Below are positions 28,045-36,621 of a DNA stretch of 45,444 nucleotides, one piece after another. Location: positions 1 to 45,444 of the forward strand of contig JAFDZG010000236.1 of the NCBI GenBank assembly GCA_018267065.1. The letters run 5' to 3'. The notes under the pieces are model-generated. The model searched no databases and was not told where the DNA came from. It saw only the letters and a program-made list of their open reading frames with translations. This DNA comes from Bacteroidota bacterium. GTDB taxonomy: Bacteria; Bacteroidota; Bacteroidia; Flavobacteriales_F; PHOS-HE28. The first letter of the stretch is position 1, and every line of letters starts with the position of its first letter. The translations under genes were made by a program, and so were the position numbers.

Positions 28045-28072
28045 TTGCCGCCCATTTCGCAACATACATTTG
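28045..28072 (+). promoter_or_regulatory. Bacteroidota-type promoter of the 58-residue gene
   Basis: TTG at 28045-28047, 17 bases, then TACATTTG at 28065-28072: both elements and the spacing match the Bacteroidota consensus (TTG-N17-23-TAnnTTTG). The start codon is about 35 bases downstream. This is the clearest promoter in the window. Confidence 0.65.
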
Positions 28073-28107
28073 GAACCTTCGCCTGCAAGGAAGACCCTAC
28101 AACCCGC

Positions 28108-28284
28108 ATGGAACCCAACGACACAATTGAAAAAGAGGCCGAGCGCACGTATGCCGATTACACGGCGGACGTGCGGCTCAATTTCGACCCGCTCCAAGAC
28201 CTGAACCTGCCCGCCAGCTATGAGGAAGTGCGAACGCGCTACAAGCGGTTGCGCACGGACCGTTCCATGGAGACGTTGAACTGA
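28108..28284 (+). CDS. Small conserved-looking hypothetical protein (58 residues)
   Basis: Begins MEPNDTIEKEAERTYADYTA and is highly charged, with no signal peptide or membrane segment; predicted mostly helical. I do not recognise a family. It looks real because it has a strong promoter upstream, a textbook terminator beginning 20 bp after the stop, and its own codon use matches the surrounding genes. The open frame starts at 28045, but that ATG-less extension would overlap the promoter, so I start at ATG 28108. The role is unknown; such short acidic/basic proteins are often abundant, constitutively made proteins. Confidence 0.7.
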   Translation: MEPNDTIEKEAERTYADYTADVRLNFDPLQDLNLPASYEEVRTRYKRLRTDRSMETLN

Positions 28285-28304
28285 GCCCGGCCCGAAAAGC
28301 CCTC

Positions 28305-28333
28305 AAAAAGCCCCGGATCTTCCGGGGCTTTTT
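28305..28333. terminator. Strong bidirectional intrinsic terminator
   Basis: AAAAAGCCCCGGA (28305-28317), loop TCT, TCCGGGGCTTTTT (28321-28333): a perfect 13-bp stem with A- and T-runs on both sides. It follows the 58-residue gene and precedes EF-G2. Confidence 0.9.
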
Positions 28334-28483
28334 GCGTTGTGCACCGGCCACCGACGACCTCCTTGCCAGTGCCCGGATTTGCAAAAACGCGCCGCGGAAG
28401 TAATTTCAAGCTGCCAATGGCGGTTGCCGGTGCATCCACCATGGCTGCACGTTCCTTTCCCAACCCGGTAAAAATGCTGCGCC

Positions 28484-30613
28484 ATGAAAACCTACGATGA
28501 CAAACACGTAAAGAACGTCGTGCTGCTGGGCTCCCATTTAAGCGGCAAAACGACGCTGGCGGAAACCATGCTCTTTGAAGCAGGCCTGATCACGCGCCGT
28601 GGCCGCACCGAAGACCGCAACACCGTAAGCGACTACACCGAACAGGAGCGCGAGCGCGGATGCAGCATGCAGAGCACCTGCCTGCACACCGAGTGGCGCA
28701 ACTACAAGATCAACATCATCGACACGCCCGGATTGGATGAACTGGCCGGCGAAACGGTGCCCGCGATCCACGTGGCGGACACATGCGTGCTGTTGGTGAA
28801 CGCGCGCAACGGCGTGGAAGTGGGCACGGAACTGGTTTGGGAGCACATCCACGCCGCCGCACGGCCGGTGATCATGGCCATCAACCAATTGGACCATCCC
28901 CAGGCCGATTTCGATGCGGCGGTGGCCCAGGCCAAGGAACGTTTCGGCGGCGCCGTCACAGTGATGCAGTACCCCATGGAGCAGGGCGAAGGCTTCCATC
29001 GCATCATCGATCTGTTGCGCATGACGATGTACGTGTTCAAGGATGACGGCGGCAAACCCGAAAAGCAACCGATACCGGAAAGCGAACGCGAACGTGCCGC
29101 GCAACTGCACAAGGAACTGGTGGAGAAGGCGGCCGAAAATGACGAGCGCCTGATGGAGCGGTACTTCGACAAGGGCGAGCTGGATGAGGATGGGATGAGC
29201 GAGGGGCTGCGCGCGGGCATGATGGCACGCACCTGCTTTCCCGTGTTCTGCCTGAGCGCCATGCGCAACATGGGCAGCGGCCGCCTGATGGGATTCATTG
29301 ACAACGTGGCCCCTTCGGCCGCACAGATGCCCGCCGCCGTTACGGAAGACGGCAGGGAACTGCCCTGCCAGGCCGGCGGCCCGCCGGTGCTCTTCACCTT
29401 TAAAACAGCGTTGGAGGCGCACAGCGGGCGCATCACCTACTTCAAGGTGATGAGCGGTGAAGTGCGCGAAGGCATGGACCTGGTGAACGCCAGCAACGGC
29501 AACACGGAGCGGCTCAACCAGCTCTTCATCGCCGAAGGCAAGGAGCGCAAACAGGTGGACCGCCTGGCCGCCGGCGACATCGGTGCCGTGCTGAAGCTGA
29601 AGGCCACGGGCACCGGCCAAACCCTTTGCGCCAAAGGAAGCGAACTGCAATTGGCACCCGTGCAGCTGCCCGCCCCGCGCCTTTTCCGCACAGTGCGCGC
29701 CGCCGACCAGAAGCAGGAGGAACGGTTGCACTCCGCCATCCTGGAAATCCAGCAGGAAGATCCCTCCATCACGCTGAAATATGTGCGCGAAAGCGGCGAA
29801 CAGGTCATTGGCACCCTGGGTGAAATGCACCTCGGCGCGGTGGAATGGAAACTGAACAAGCAATACAAGGTGGAAGCCAAGTTCGGCAGCCCGCGCACGG
29901 CCTACCGCGAAACCATCCGCAAGCCTGCCGCCGCCATGTACCGGCACAAAAAGCAGACGGGTGGCAGCGGCCAGTTCGGCGAGGTGCACCTGCGCATTGA
30001 GCCGTGGTACGAAGGCATGCCAGAACCCACGGGCGTAAGCGTGCGCGGCAAGGAAGTGATCGACCTGCCCACGGGCGGCAAGCTGGTGTTCTGCAACTGC
30101 ATCACCGGCGGGGTGATCGACAACCGCTTCATGCCAAGCATCCTCAAGGGCGTGATGGAAAAAATGGAACAGGGCCCGCTCACCGGCTCACCCGCGCGGG
30201 ACGTGCGCGTTCTGGTGCACGATGGCAAGATGCACCCCGTGGACAGCAACGACATCAGCTTCCGCATTGCGGGCCTCATGGCCTTCAAGGATGCCTTCAC
30301 CCAAGCAGACCCGCTATTGATGGAACCCATCCAGGAGGTGGAAGTGCGCGTGCCCGAGGACATGCTGGGCGACGTGATGACCGATCTTCAAAACCGGCGA
30401 AGCATCATCATGGGCATCTCCGGCACCGGGCAGGTGCAGGTGATCAAGGCTGAAGTGCCCGTGGCCGAGCTGGACCGCTACAGCACCCGCCTGAAGAGCC
30501 TGACCCAAGGGCGCGGCACGCACACCGAACGCTTCCTGGCTTACCGGCCCGTGCCGGAGGAACTGCAGCACAAGTTGGTGCTGGAACACGGGAAGCAGGA
30601 AGTGGTGGCGTGA
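28484..30613 (+). CDS. Elongation factor G paralogue (EF-G2 type) with altered GTPase motifs
   Basis: 709 residues with the five EF-G domains in order. The G1 loop is GSHLSGKTT, but the G3 motif is DTPGLDEL: the catalytic histidine of DTPGH is leucine at 84. G4 is NQLD rather than NKxD (134-137), and the switch region ERERGCSMQST replaces the usual ERGITI. Regions such as AAENDERLMERYFDKGEL and CFPVFCLSAMRNMGSGRLM agree with my memory of Bacteroides EF-G2, a paralogue reported to promote elongation without GTP hydrolysis. It is therefore unlikely to be the main EF-G; a role under nutrient limitation is suggested by that family. It starts at ATG 28484 and is monocistronic, with a terminator just upstream. 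Confidence 0.93.
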   Translation: MKTYDDKHVKNVVLLGSHLSGKTTLAETMLFEAGLITRRGRTEDRNTVSDYTEQERERGCSMQSTCLHTEWRNYKINIIDTPGLDELAGETVPAIHVADTCVLLVNARNGVEVGTELVWEHIHAAARPVIMAINQLDHPQADFDAAVAQAKERFGGAVTVMQYPMEQGEGFHRIIDLLRMTMYVFKDDGGKPEKQPIPESERERAAQLHKELVEKAAENDERLMERYFDKGELDEDGMSEGLRAGMMARTCFPVFCLSAMRNMGSGRLMGFIDNVAPSAAQMPAAVTEDGRELPCQAGGPPVLFTFKTALEAHSGRITYFKVMSGEVREGMDLVNASNGNTERLNQLFIAEGKERKQVDRLAAGDIGAVLKLKATGTGQTLCAKGSELQLAPVQLPAPRLFRTVRAADQKQEERLHSAILEIQQEDPSITLKYVRESGEQVIGTLGEMHLGAVEWKLNKQYKVEAKFGSPRTAYRETIRKPAAAMYRHKKQTGGSGQFGEVHLRIEPWYEGMPEPTGVSVRGKEVIDLPTGGKLVFCNCITGGVIDNRFMPSILKGVMEKMEQGPLTGSPARDVRVLVHDGKMHPVDSNDISFRIAGLMAFKDAFTQADPLLMEPIQEVEVRVPEDMLGDVMTDLQNRRSIIMGISGTGQVQVIKAEVPVAELDRYSTRLKSLTQGRGTHTERFLAYRPVPEELQHKLVLEHGKQEVVA

Positions 30614-30633
30614 GGCTTGGGAAATCGCTGGCC

Positions 30634-32490
30634 TCAATGGCCCATTTCATCCTGCGCATCGCCTCCGATAACAAAGCTGTCGTTGGAGCGATCGGCATCA
30701 CCCTGCCGGAAGAACGGATCCAGGTCCACTTGCTTCAAGCGGCCCAAGGGCATTGGAACCGTGAACGTGTATTCCGGATTGGTCCATTGCCAGGGCGGAA
30801 GCGTTTTCCATGAGCGGCCTTCGGCTTGTTCGCTGCGCGCGCCGAGCATCAGGGAAAGCGGGATGTTGAAGTAGAACTCCTTCCCTGCCGTGTCCTGCAC
30901 GGAAATATCCACCGGCATCAACATCAGGCCCTTGCGCCCCAGGGTGATCACGGTGCTGTCTCCTTTCGGCTCCGCGCTCTTTACGGCATAGTCCAAGCTG
31001 CGCGTGGTGTTGATCCATTCATTGAAATACCAGCCGAGCTGCAGGCCGCTTTCCTTTTCCATGGCACGCTGCACGTCCACCGGGGCGGGATGCTTGAAGC
31101 CGCACGACTTGAAGTAGCGGCGCAGGCCGCGGTGCAGCGTGCTATCGCCGATCACGCTGCCCAGCTGGTCCAGGAAGAACTCACCCTTGCTGTAGGTACT
31201 GTTGGAATAAGCACGATTGGTGGCAAACTGATCGGCTTCCACGCTCATCGGCTCGTAGTCCGGTGAACCCGAAAAGCTCAAGTAGGCTTCTTGTGACCCG
31301 CTGTGTACGCGGCCGGTTGCTGGGTTCGGGAACAGGTTGCGCATCACTTCGCTGCCTGCATACTCCGTAAAGCCTTCATCCATCCACGGATAGCTCAGTT
31401 CATCGCTGGCCAGCACCCCGTAATACCAGTCGTGCACCAGCTCATGCACGCTGGTGCCCACCAAGCTGCCCAGCCTGCGCTGGCCAGTGATGAGCGTGAG
31501 CATGGGGTATTCCATGCCGCCATCGCCGCCTTGCACAAAGCTGTACACGGGCCACGGGTACTTTCCGAAATTCCGGTCCATGAACTGCACCGCGCGCACC
31601 ATGTATCCGGGCAGTTGGTCCCATGTGGCCGCCAATTCGGGCTGGTTCTTGCGGAAAAAGCGGAGCAAAGGCCCGCCCGGCACCTGGGCCGTGGTTTGGA
31701 TATAGTCCGGATCGGCCGCCCAGGCGAAATCATGCACCTTGGGGGCGCTGAAGTGCCAGGTGAGCTTTCCATCCTGGCGTTTCTGCGTCGTGGTTCGCAC
31801 GGCGTAGCCCTTGCCGATCTCGCGCGCATTCTGCAACACGCCCGTGGCGGCAACCGTGAATGAGCTGTCCAAGGTGATGCGCACGTCGAAATCTCCCCAT
31901 TCCCCGTAGAATTCACGACCCACGTAAGGGTCGGCATGCCAGCCACGGCTGTCGTACGCGGCCACTTTGGGATACCATTGCGTCATGCTGTAGGCCACGC
32001 CCTCGGCACTGTTGCGCCCGCTGCGGCGGATCTGCACGGGCACCTGTCCTCGGAAATCGATGTGGAGCTTGGTGTGCTTGCCCGGCAAAACAGGTTTTGC
32101 CAGCACCACGCGCAGCACGGTACCGAGCTGTTCGAGCCGGGCCGGGCGGCCATCCTGCCGAATGGTGGAACAGGTCAGATCGCCCTGTTCGGCTGGGCTC
32201 AGCGCCGCAATGCGTGCCCCCACGCGCGGATCGGGGTCAATAATGGTGCGTGAGCGCACGTCCATTTCACTGCCCGGTTTGAAGGCATTGAAGTAGAGGT
32301 GGAAAAACAGCTCCCGGAGGGTGTCCGGGCTGTTGTTCCGGTACAGCAGCTCCTCGGTGCCCGTGAACTGGTGCGAGCGCACATCAAGGTCCACCGCGAT
32401 CTTGCAATCTATTTGCTGTTGCCAGCCATTGCATTGGGCGAGCAAATTGGCGGCGAGCCCCAGGAAAGCGGCAAAACACAGGAAGCGCAT
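30634..32490 (-). CDS. M1-family zinc metallopeptidase (exported aminopeptidase)
   Basis: 618 residues with a signal peptide (AAFLGLAANLLAQ). The gluzincin motif HELVHDW (zinc ligands H349, H353, catalytic E350) is followed 19 residues later by the third ligand E372 in MDEGFTEY, and the M1 exopeptidase-type loop GGDGGMEYP precedes it. The N-terminal beta-sandwich (DVRSHQFTGTEELLYRNNSPDTL) is typical for M1. It should trim peptides in the periplasm or outside the cell. It is followed on the other strand by EF-G2 with a 20-bp gap between stops. The ATG lies four bases after a CATCTTTG box (32502-32495), which would leave a very short leader. Confidence 0.95.
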   Translation of the reverse strand: MRFLCFAAFLGLAANLLAQCNGWQQQIDCKIAVDLDVRSHQFTGTEELLYRNNSPDTLRELFFHLYFNAFKPGSEMDVRSRTIIDPDPRVGARIAALSPAEQGDLTCSTIRQDGRPARLEQLGTVLRVVLAKPVLPGKHTKLHIDFRGQVPVQIRRSGRNSAEGVAYSMTQWYPKVAAYDSRGWHADPYVGREFYGEWGDFDVRITLDSSFTVAATGVLQNAREIGKGYAVRTTTQKRQDGKLTWHFSAPKVHDFAWAADPDYIQTTAQVPGGPLLRFFRKNQPELAATWDQLPGYMVRAVQFMDRNFGKYPWPVYSFVQGGDGGMEYPMLTLITGQRRLGSLVGTSVHELVHDWYYGVLASDELSYPWMDEGFTEYAGSEVMRNLFPNPATGRVHSGSQEAYLSFSGSPDYEPMSVEADQFATNRAYSNSTYSKGEFFLDQLGSVIGDSTLHRGLRRYFKSCGFKHPAPVDVQRAMEKESGLQLGWYFNEWINTTRSLDYAVKSAEPKGDSTVITLGRKGLMLMPVDISVQDTAGKEFYFNIPLSLMLGARSEQAEGRSWKTLPPWQWTNPEYTFTVPMPLGRLKQVDLDPFFRQGDADRSNDSFVIGGDAQDEMGH

Positions 32491-32832
32491 GGCCCAAAGA
32501 TGCCCTGCACGCGGGAATTGGGCTTGTTAAGAGATCCAAGGTTCAGGCAATTGCAGGTGCAATTCCTGTTGGAAACCGGTTTACAAACTGTTCAAACCCC
32601 GTGCAAACATCGGCCCTGGCCGTGCATTCCATGTGCAAAACAGGTTCACCGCCTGTTCATACTGGCCCTTTCCTACTCCTCGATGAACAGGCAATGCACA
32701 AATTGGCCGAATCGGTTCATTGGAAGTGGAAAACGTGTGCAATACACGTTTGCATGCCGTTAACAGGATGCGGAAATCCTGTTGATTGCAGCTGTTGGGA
32801 TGGTGCCCAGCACAAGCATAACAGGTTCACCT
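32491..32832. other. Gene-free 340-bp region with hairpins and AACAGG repeats
   Basis: No credible coding frame. It holds two tidy inverted repeats: AAACGTGT-GCAAT-ACACGTTT (32731-32751) and AACAGGAT-GCGGAA-ATCCTGTT (32762-32783). It also holds a direct repeat AACAGGTTCACC at 32639-32650 and 32820-32831, and further AACAGG/CCTGTT hexamers near 32554, 32652 and 32684. It lies 3' of the response-regulator gene and 5' of the M1 peptidase gene, so it may hold the peptidase promoter, a small RNA, or transcription-factor sites. The base composition is lower in GC than the genes on both sides. Confidence 0.5.
32495..32502 (-). promoter_or_regulatory. Candidate -7 box of the M1 peptidase gene
   Basis: Minus-strand CATCTTTG, one mismatch from TAnnTTTG, ending four bases before the ATG, so transcription would begin at or close to the start codon. 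No spaced TTG element was found. Confidence 0.35.
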
Positions 32833-33312
32833 TCAAGAAAGGAGGCTCTGCCTAAGGGCAAATTCCAATTGCCGGTTGGATTCCAGGAGCTTTTCCGTAT
32901 AGGCTGCCTGTTCATTCTCTTGCTGGTAAGCTGCCCATGCCGCCTTTACTGCGGCCAACACGTCCTGCACCTCCCAGGGCTTCTGGATGTAGTGGCACAC
33001 CCCGGCGTTGTTCAGTGCATCCACCAGTGTTTGCAGGTCGGCGTAAGCAGTGATCAACATGCGGCGCACCCTTGGAAAGCGCGCCTTGATCTGGCACAAG
33101 GCTTCGCTGCCCATTACCACGGGCATCCGTTGGTCGCAGATCACCACATGTACATCCTGACGTTCCAGGATAGGCCAAGCCGCCTCCAAGCTTTCCGCCA
33201 GGAGCACATTGAACTCTTTTCTGAATGCGGCCTTGAACGTCAGGCGGTTGCCCGGTTCGTCATCGATGAACAGGACCGTGGGGACCGTTTCGTGGGTAAC
33301 TGCTTGCAGCAT
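32833..33312 (-). CDS. Single-domain response regulator with C-terminal helix
   Basis: 159 residues: a REC domain (VPTVLFIDDEPGNRLTFKAAF, phospho-acceptor D60 in ICDQRMP, ITAY switch threonine, QKPW lysine) followed by a helix of about 35 residues and no DNA-binding or enzyme domain. It resembles the CDQRMP-type receivers found in hybrid kinases of Bacteroidota. The open frame runs to 33672, but its first 120 residues are antisense to the fusion gene; I start at ATG 33312, just before the REC domain. The REC of the hybrid kinase at 38766 is a close paralogue. It is divergent from the E1-nitroreductase gene across 160 bp. Confidence 0.9.
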   Translation of the reverse strand: MLQAVTHETVPTVLFIDDEPGNRLTFKAAFRKEFNVLLAESLEAAWPILERQDVHVVICDQRMPVVMGSEALCQIKARFPRVRRMLITAYADLQTLVDALNNAGVCHYIQKPWEVQDVLAAVKAAWAAYQQENEQAAYTEKLLESNRQLEFALRQSLLS

Positions 33313-33472
33313 GGGGTCCAAGTGTTGTGGTGCGGTGCATACGCAGCTGGAAGAAAATAGTTCGACCCGCCTGGCCGAAAACAAGCCTATGAACAGCGCC
33401 CGTTTCATTTGTTCATGGCATTTGCCAGTTGGCATTCGGTGAAAACACCTCATATTGCCGCTCCATTTGCCC
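33313..33472. promoter_or_regulatory. Divergent control region of the signalling cassette
   Basis: 160 bp between the response regulator and the fusion gene. CATTTG occurs three times (33406-33411, 33419-33424, 33464-33469), each close to the end of a TAnnTTTG-like box but with a mismatch at the second base. The last lies three bases before the fusion gene's ATG. These may be promoter halves or sites for a shared regulator; the evidence is weak. Confidence 0.3.
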
Positions 33473-35788
33473 ATGGAAGCTCCGCTTGAAACATTGCTCC
33501 AAGCCCCAGCCCCTGCCGACCTCACATATCGCCCGCGGATTTTCACCTTACCGGTCGATGAGGCTGCCTTGCGGGAGTTGCTCAGCATGGGCACGGAAGT
33601 CCGGATCACGAACCGGATCGAAGCGCAGCTCAGGGAGTTGCTAAAGGCGTTGAACCCGAGTATTAAATTCACTGAAGAATCACTTAAAGAAGCTATAGAT
33701 AACCATTTAGGAGGCAGTGATTTAATGTATTACGGCTCATGGGTGCATTACCCTTGGAGCAATCACCTCGTCCACCTCCTTGGTGCCGAAGAATTTGCCT
33801 TGGTGCGCACCGACCGGAACCGCAACAAGATCACCCGGGAAGAACAAGCTGAGCTGGCCACTAAAAAGATAGGGGTGATCGGCTTGTCCGTGGGGCAGTC
33901 CGTGAGCCTCACCATGGCCATGGAGCGCAGCTTTGGGGAGATCCGACTGGCTGATTTCGATACGCTTGACCTGAGCAATTTGAACCGGATCCGCACCGGC
34001 GTGCGCCATTTGGGTATGAACAAGGCGGTGATCACCGCCCGGGAAATCGCCGAGATCGACCCCTACCTGAACGTGGTGTGCTTCACCGATGGACTCACCC
34101 AGGCCAATATGGAAGCCTTCTTCACCGGTGGAGGCAAGCTGGACATCCTGGTGGAGGAATGCGACAGTGTGGACATCAAGATCCTGGCCCGGCAGCAAGC
34201 CAAAGCCTTGCGCATCCCTGTGGTGATGGACATGAGCGACCGGGGCTGCTTGGACGTGGAGCGCTTCGACCTGGAGCCGGACCGGCCGATCATGCATGGC
34301 TGGATCGACCACTTGGACCTGGAAGCCGCAAAGCGGCCGATGAGCGCCGAGGAGAAAGTCCCGTACATGCTGCCCATCACCGGCGTGGAAACCCTGAGCC
34401 CACGCATGAAGGCCAGCGTGATCGAACTGGGGCAAACCATCTGCACCTGGCCCCAATTGGGCACTGCGGTGGCCTTGGGCGGGGCCTTGGCCGGCGATGC
34501 CGTGCGGCGCATTGCCCTGGGCCAGTTCAGCACCAGCGGGCGCTGGTTTGTGGACCTGGAAGAGCAAATTTCAGATCCGCACAGCCCGGAAGAAATAAAG
34601 ATCGCCCCGCCGGAGCCGTTCCGATTGACACGGGAGGACCTTGCCAAGATCGATCGGCAGTTGGGTGCTGCCCCCGCAAACTCGCTCAAGCTTGACCACG
34701 CCACGCTGCACCAACTGGTGGAGGCCGGAGGCATGGCACCGAGCAACGGCAACATGCAGCCCTGGCAATTCATGTGGCACGGTGGCCGCCTGCTGCTCTT
34801 CCATGACAAGGCCCGCTCGCGCAGCGTTTGGGACCCGGACCACCGGATGGCGCATATTGCCTTGGGTGCCTGCGTGGAAAACGTGGTGCTAAAGGCACAT
34901 GCACTGGGACTGGAGGTGAAGCTGGTGGAGTTCGCTGAACCGAGGCTGGAAGGGCTGTTCGCAGCCTTCGAATTTCACGCGGCTGCGGTGGAATGTGCTG
35001 AACCGCATGATACAGACCAACTGGCAAGCTACATCCCTGCCAGGCACACGGACCGGTCCATTGGCACATCCGGCACCTTGTCTGCGCAAACCATTGAACA
35101 GCTCAACCAAGCGGCCTCAAATGGGGGGTGCACTTCCCTGCTTTGGATCAGGAAACCGGAACTGCTGCAAAAGCTGGCAAGCCTTCATGGTGCTGCCGAA
35201 CGGCTTCGCCTCATGCATCCGCAAGGCCATGCTGAATACTTCAAAGGGCAGTTGCGCTGGAGCGGCAGGGAAGCCGAGGAACACGGCGACGGCTTGGAAC
35301 TGGCCAGTTTCGGACTGCCCCCCATGGCTGAAGCCGCAACGAAGGTGATGGCCGACCCCAAGGCCATGGAACTTATCCGCACGGTGAACGGTGGACGGGC
35401 TTTGGCCCTGCTACCTGCGGCATCCATTAACACCTCTGCGGCCATGGTTTTATTCACTGCAACAACCACAAGTCCTGCGGACTTTCTCCGGGCGGGAAGG
35501 GCCGTACAGCGGTTCTGGCTTGCAGCCACAGGCGCAAATTGGGGCATTCAGCCTGTCCCGGCCATCCTCTCGGTGATCAATTCCGCGAGGCAGCGCCCGG
35601 GATATTTCAATGCTTCCATGCTCAAGCAAGTGTCCGAACTGGAACAGGTGTTCCAAACCCTGTTGAAACCGGAAGGCACGCCTGTTTTCCTGTTACGCGT
35701 ACTTGCCCTGGGGCGCTCGTCCAAACGCGCCGTTCGCCGCCCCCCACATCAACTGCTCATCGCTCCTGAAATCTCTGTTGCCCAATGA
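33473..35788 (+). CDS. E1/ThiF adenylyltransferase-nitroreductase fusion (Rv1355c family)
   Basis: 771 residues. After an N-terminal region of about 125 residues comes a ThiF/E1-like domain (125-375): nucleotide loop KKIGVIGLSVGQ, DFDTLDLSNLNR and HLGMNKA. From about 385 a nitroreductase-like domain follows, with the FMN-binding AGGMAPSNGNMQPWQF around residue 426 and SINTSAAMVLFTATTT near the end. The family is known as Rv1355c; its product is not characterised. Adenylation plus flavin chemistry suggests activation and oxidation of a carboxylate or peptide, as in azole-forming enzymes, but no YcaO or precursor peptide is seen. I start at ATG 33473 (an earlier in-frame codon exists at 33455). 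A short AT-rich stretch lies near 33655-33735. The stop overlaps the next start (ATGA). Confidence 0.87.
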   Translation: MEAPLETLLQAPAPADLTYRPRIFTLPVDEAALRELLSMGTEVRITNRIEAQLRELLKALNPSIKFTEESLKEAIDNHLGGSDLMYYGSWVHYPWSNHLVHLLGAEEFALVRTDRNRNKITREEQAELATKKIGVIGLSVGQSVSLTMAMERSFGEIRLADFDTLDLSNLNRIRTGVRHLGMNKAVITAREIAEIDPYLNVVCFTDGLTQANMEAFFTGGGKLDILVEECDSVDIKILARQQAKALRIPVVMDMSDRGCLDVERFDLEPDRPIMHGWIDHLDLEAAKRPMSAEEKVPYMLPITGVETLSPRMKASVIELGQTICTWPQLGTAVALGGALAGDAVRRIALGQFSTSGRWFVDLEEQISDPHSPEEIKIAPPEPFRLTREDLAKIDRQLGAAPANSLKLDHATLHQLVEAGGMAPSNGNMQPWQFMWHGGRLLLFHDKARSRSVWDPDHRMAHIALGACVENVVLKAHALGLEVKLVEFAEPRLEGLFAAFEFHAAAVECAEPHDTDQLASYIPARHTDRSIGTSGTLSAQTIEQLNQAASNGGCTSLLWIRKPELLQKLASLHGAAERLRLMHPQGHAEYFKGQLRWSGREAEEHGDGLELASFGLPPMAEAATKVMADPKAMELIRTVNGGRALALLPAASINTSAAMVLFTATTTSPADFLRAGRAVQRFWLAATGANWGIQPVPAILSVINSARQRPGYFNASMLKQVSELEQVFQTLLKPEGTPVFLLRVLALGRSSKRAVRRPPHQLLIAPEISVAQ

Positions 35789-36576
35789 AAGACCCCCATG
35801 CTCCCGCCCCGCATCCCCATTCACCGGACAAGATCCGGCTTCACGCTTTCAAGGCACCGGATGAACCGGGCTTATGCGCGGAATTTCTTCGGGAACACCG
35901 CAAAGTGCTCACGGACATCGGCGTGAATGAGATAGTGGCCACGGAGAATCCCTGGGTGAGCGACCCCAATTGTTACGTAATCGTTGCGCTCCATGAGGAA
36001 CACGGCATGGTGGGCGGGATCCGGCTGCAGTTGGCCGCACCGGGGGTAAACCTGCCGATGACCGACATCATTGAGAAAACCTTCCCCCAGGTACACCAGG
36101 CCATGGATGCGCTACTGCCTTGGGGCAATGGTGAAGTATGCGGACTTTGGGCCGCGCACAGGTATTTGGGGAAAGGGGTTCCAACCTTGCTGAGCAAAGC
36201 CGTTACCACCATCTCAGTGGCGGCAGGAGCCAGGCGCATGGTATGTTTCGTGGCGCACTACACGCAAAAGTATCCGGCCAAGAACGGTTTCATTGTCATG
36301 GAGGATGTGGGCGACCATGGGTTCTTCCCTTCCTACCCCATTCCGAGGATCACCACCATTGCCATGGTGAACCCGGACACCATGCTCCTTGAGCACGCGA
36401 GCAGCGAGCAAAGGCTGTCGATCTACAGCCTTCGACTAAGGCCCGAGCAGACACGCATGGAGCGTTTTGGGAATACGGAATTGGAGGTGGAGTACAAGAT
36501 GCGCATCAATGCCAATGTGCACGACCTGTATGCATACAGGCAAATTGCGGCCCAGCGGCTACAGGCCACGGGATAG
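35785..36576 (+). CDS. GNAT-fold acyltransferase resembling LuxI/FeeM-type synthases
   Basis: 263 residues. The pattern W57..DPNCYVIVA, MVGGIRL (R80), a later PMTD, and GEVCGLWAAHRYLGKGVPTLLSKA follows the order of acyl-homoserine-lactone or N-acyl-amino-acid synthases (acidic and aromatic residues, the GGxRL strand and a W-x-x-x-R element). The middle part RRMVCFVAHYTQKYPAKNGF fits a GNAT fold. The homology is weak and the acyl donor and acceptor are unknown; a plain acetyltransferase remains possible. It is translationally coupled to the fusion gene by ATGA overlap, so the two products probably work in one pathway. Confidence 0.6.
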   Translation: MKDPHAPAPHPHSPDKIRLHAFKAPDEPGLCAEFLREHRKVLTDIGVNEIVATENPWVSDPNCYVIVALHEEHGMVGGIRLQLAAPGVNLPMTDIIEKTFPQVHQAMDALLPWGNGEVCGLWAAHRYLGKGVPTLLSKAVTTISVAAGARRMVCFVAHYTQKYPAKNGFIVMEDVGDHGFFPSYPIPRITTIAMVNPDTMLLEHASSEQRLSIYSLRLRPEQTRMERFGNTELEVEYKMRINANVHDLYAYRQIAAQRLQATG

Positions 36577-36621
36577 TTGGTATTGGAAACACTTCCCCCC
36601 TTGCTGGCGTAGAAGCCAAGT

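Noticed and set aside
28538..29989. Minus-strand frame of 483 codons opposite EF-G2
   Set aside because: Composition is typical of antisense frames in GC-rich DNA, and the plus-strand EF-G2 motifs are unmistakable.
32601..32855. Short plus-strand frame (84 codons) in the gene-free region, considered as a precursor peptide for the fusion enzyme
   Set aside because: It is antisense to the regulator's end, has no ribosome-site or leader-like pattern, and its composition is random.
32833..33672. Long form of the response regulator (279 residues)
   Set aside because: The first 120 residues are antisense to the fusion gene and show no domain; the REC domain begins just after ATG 33312.
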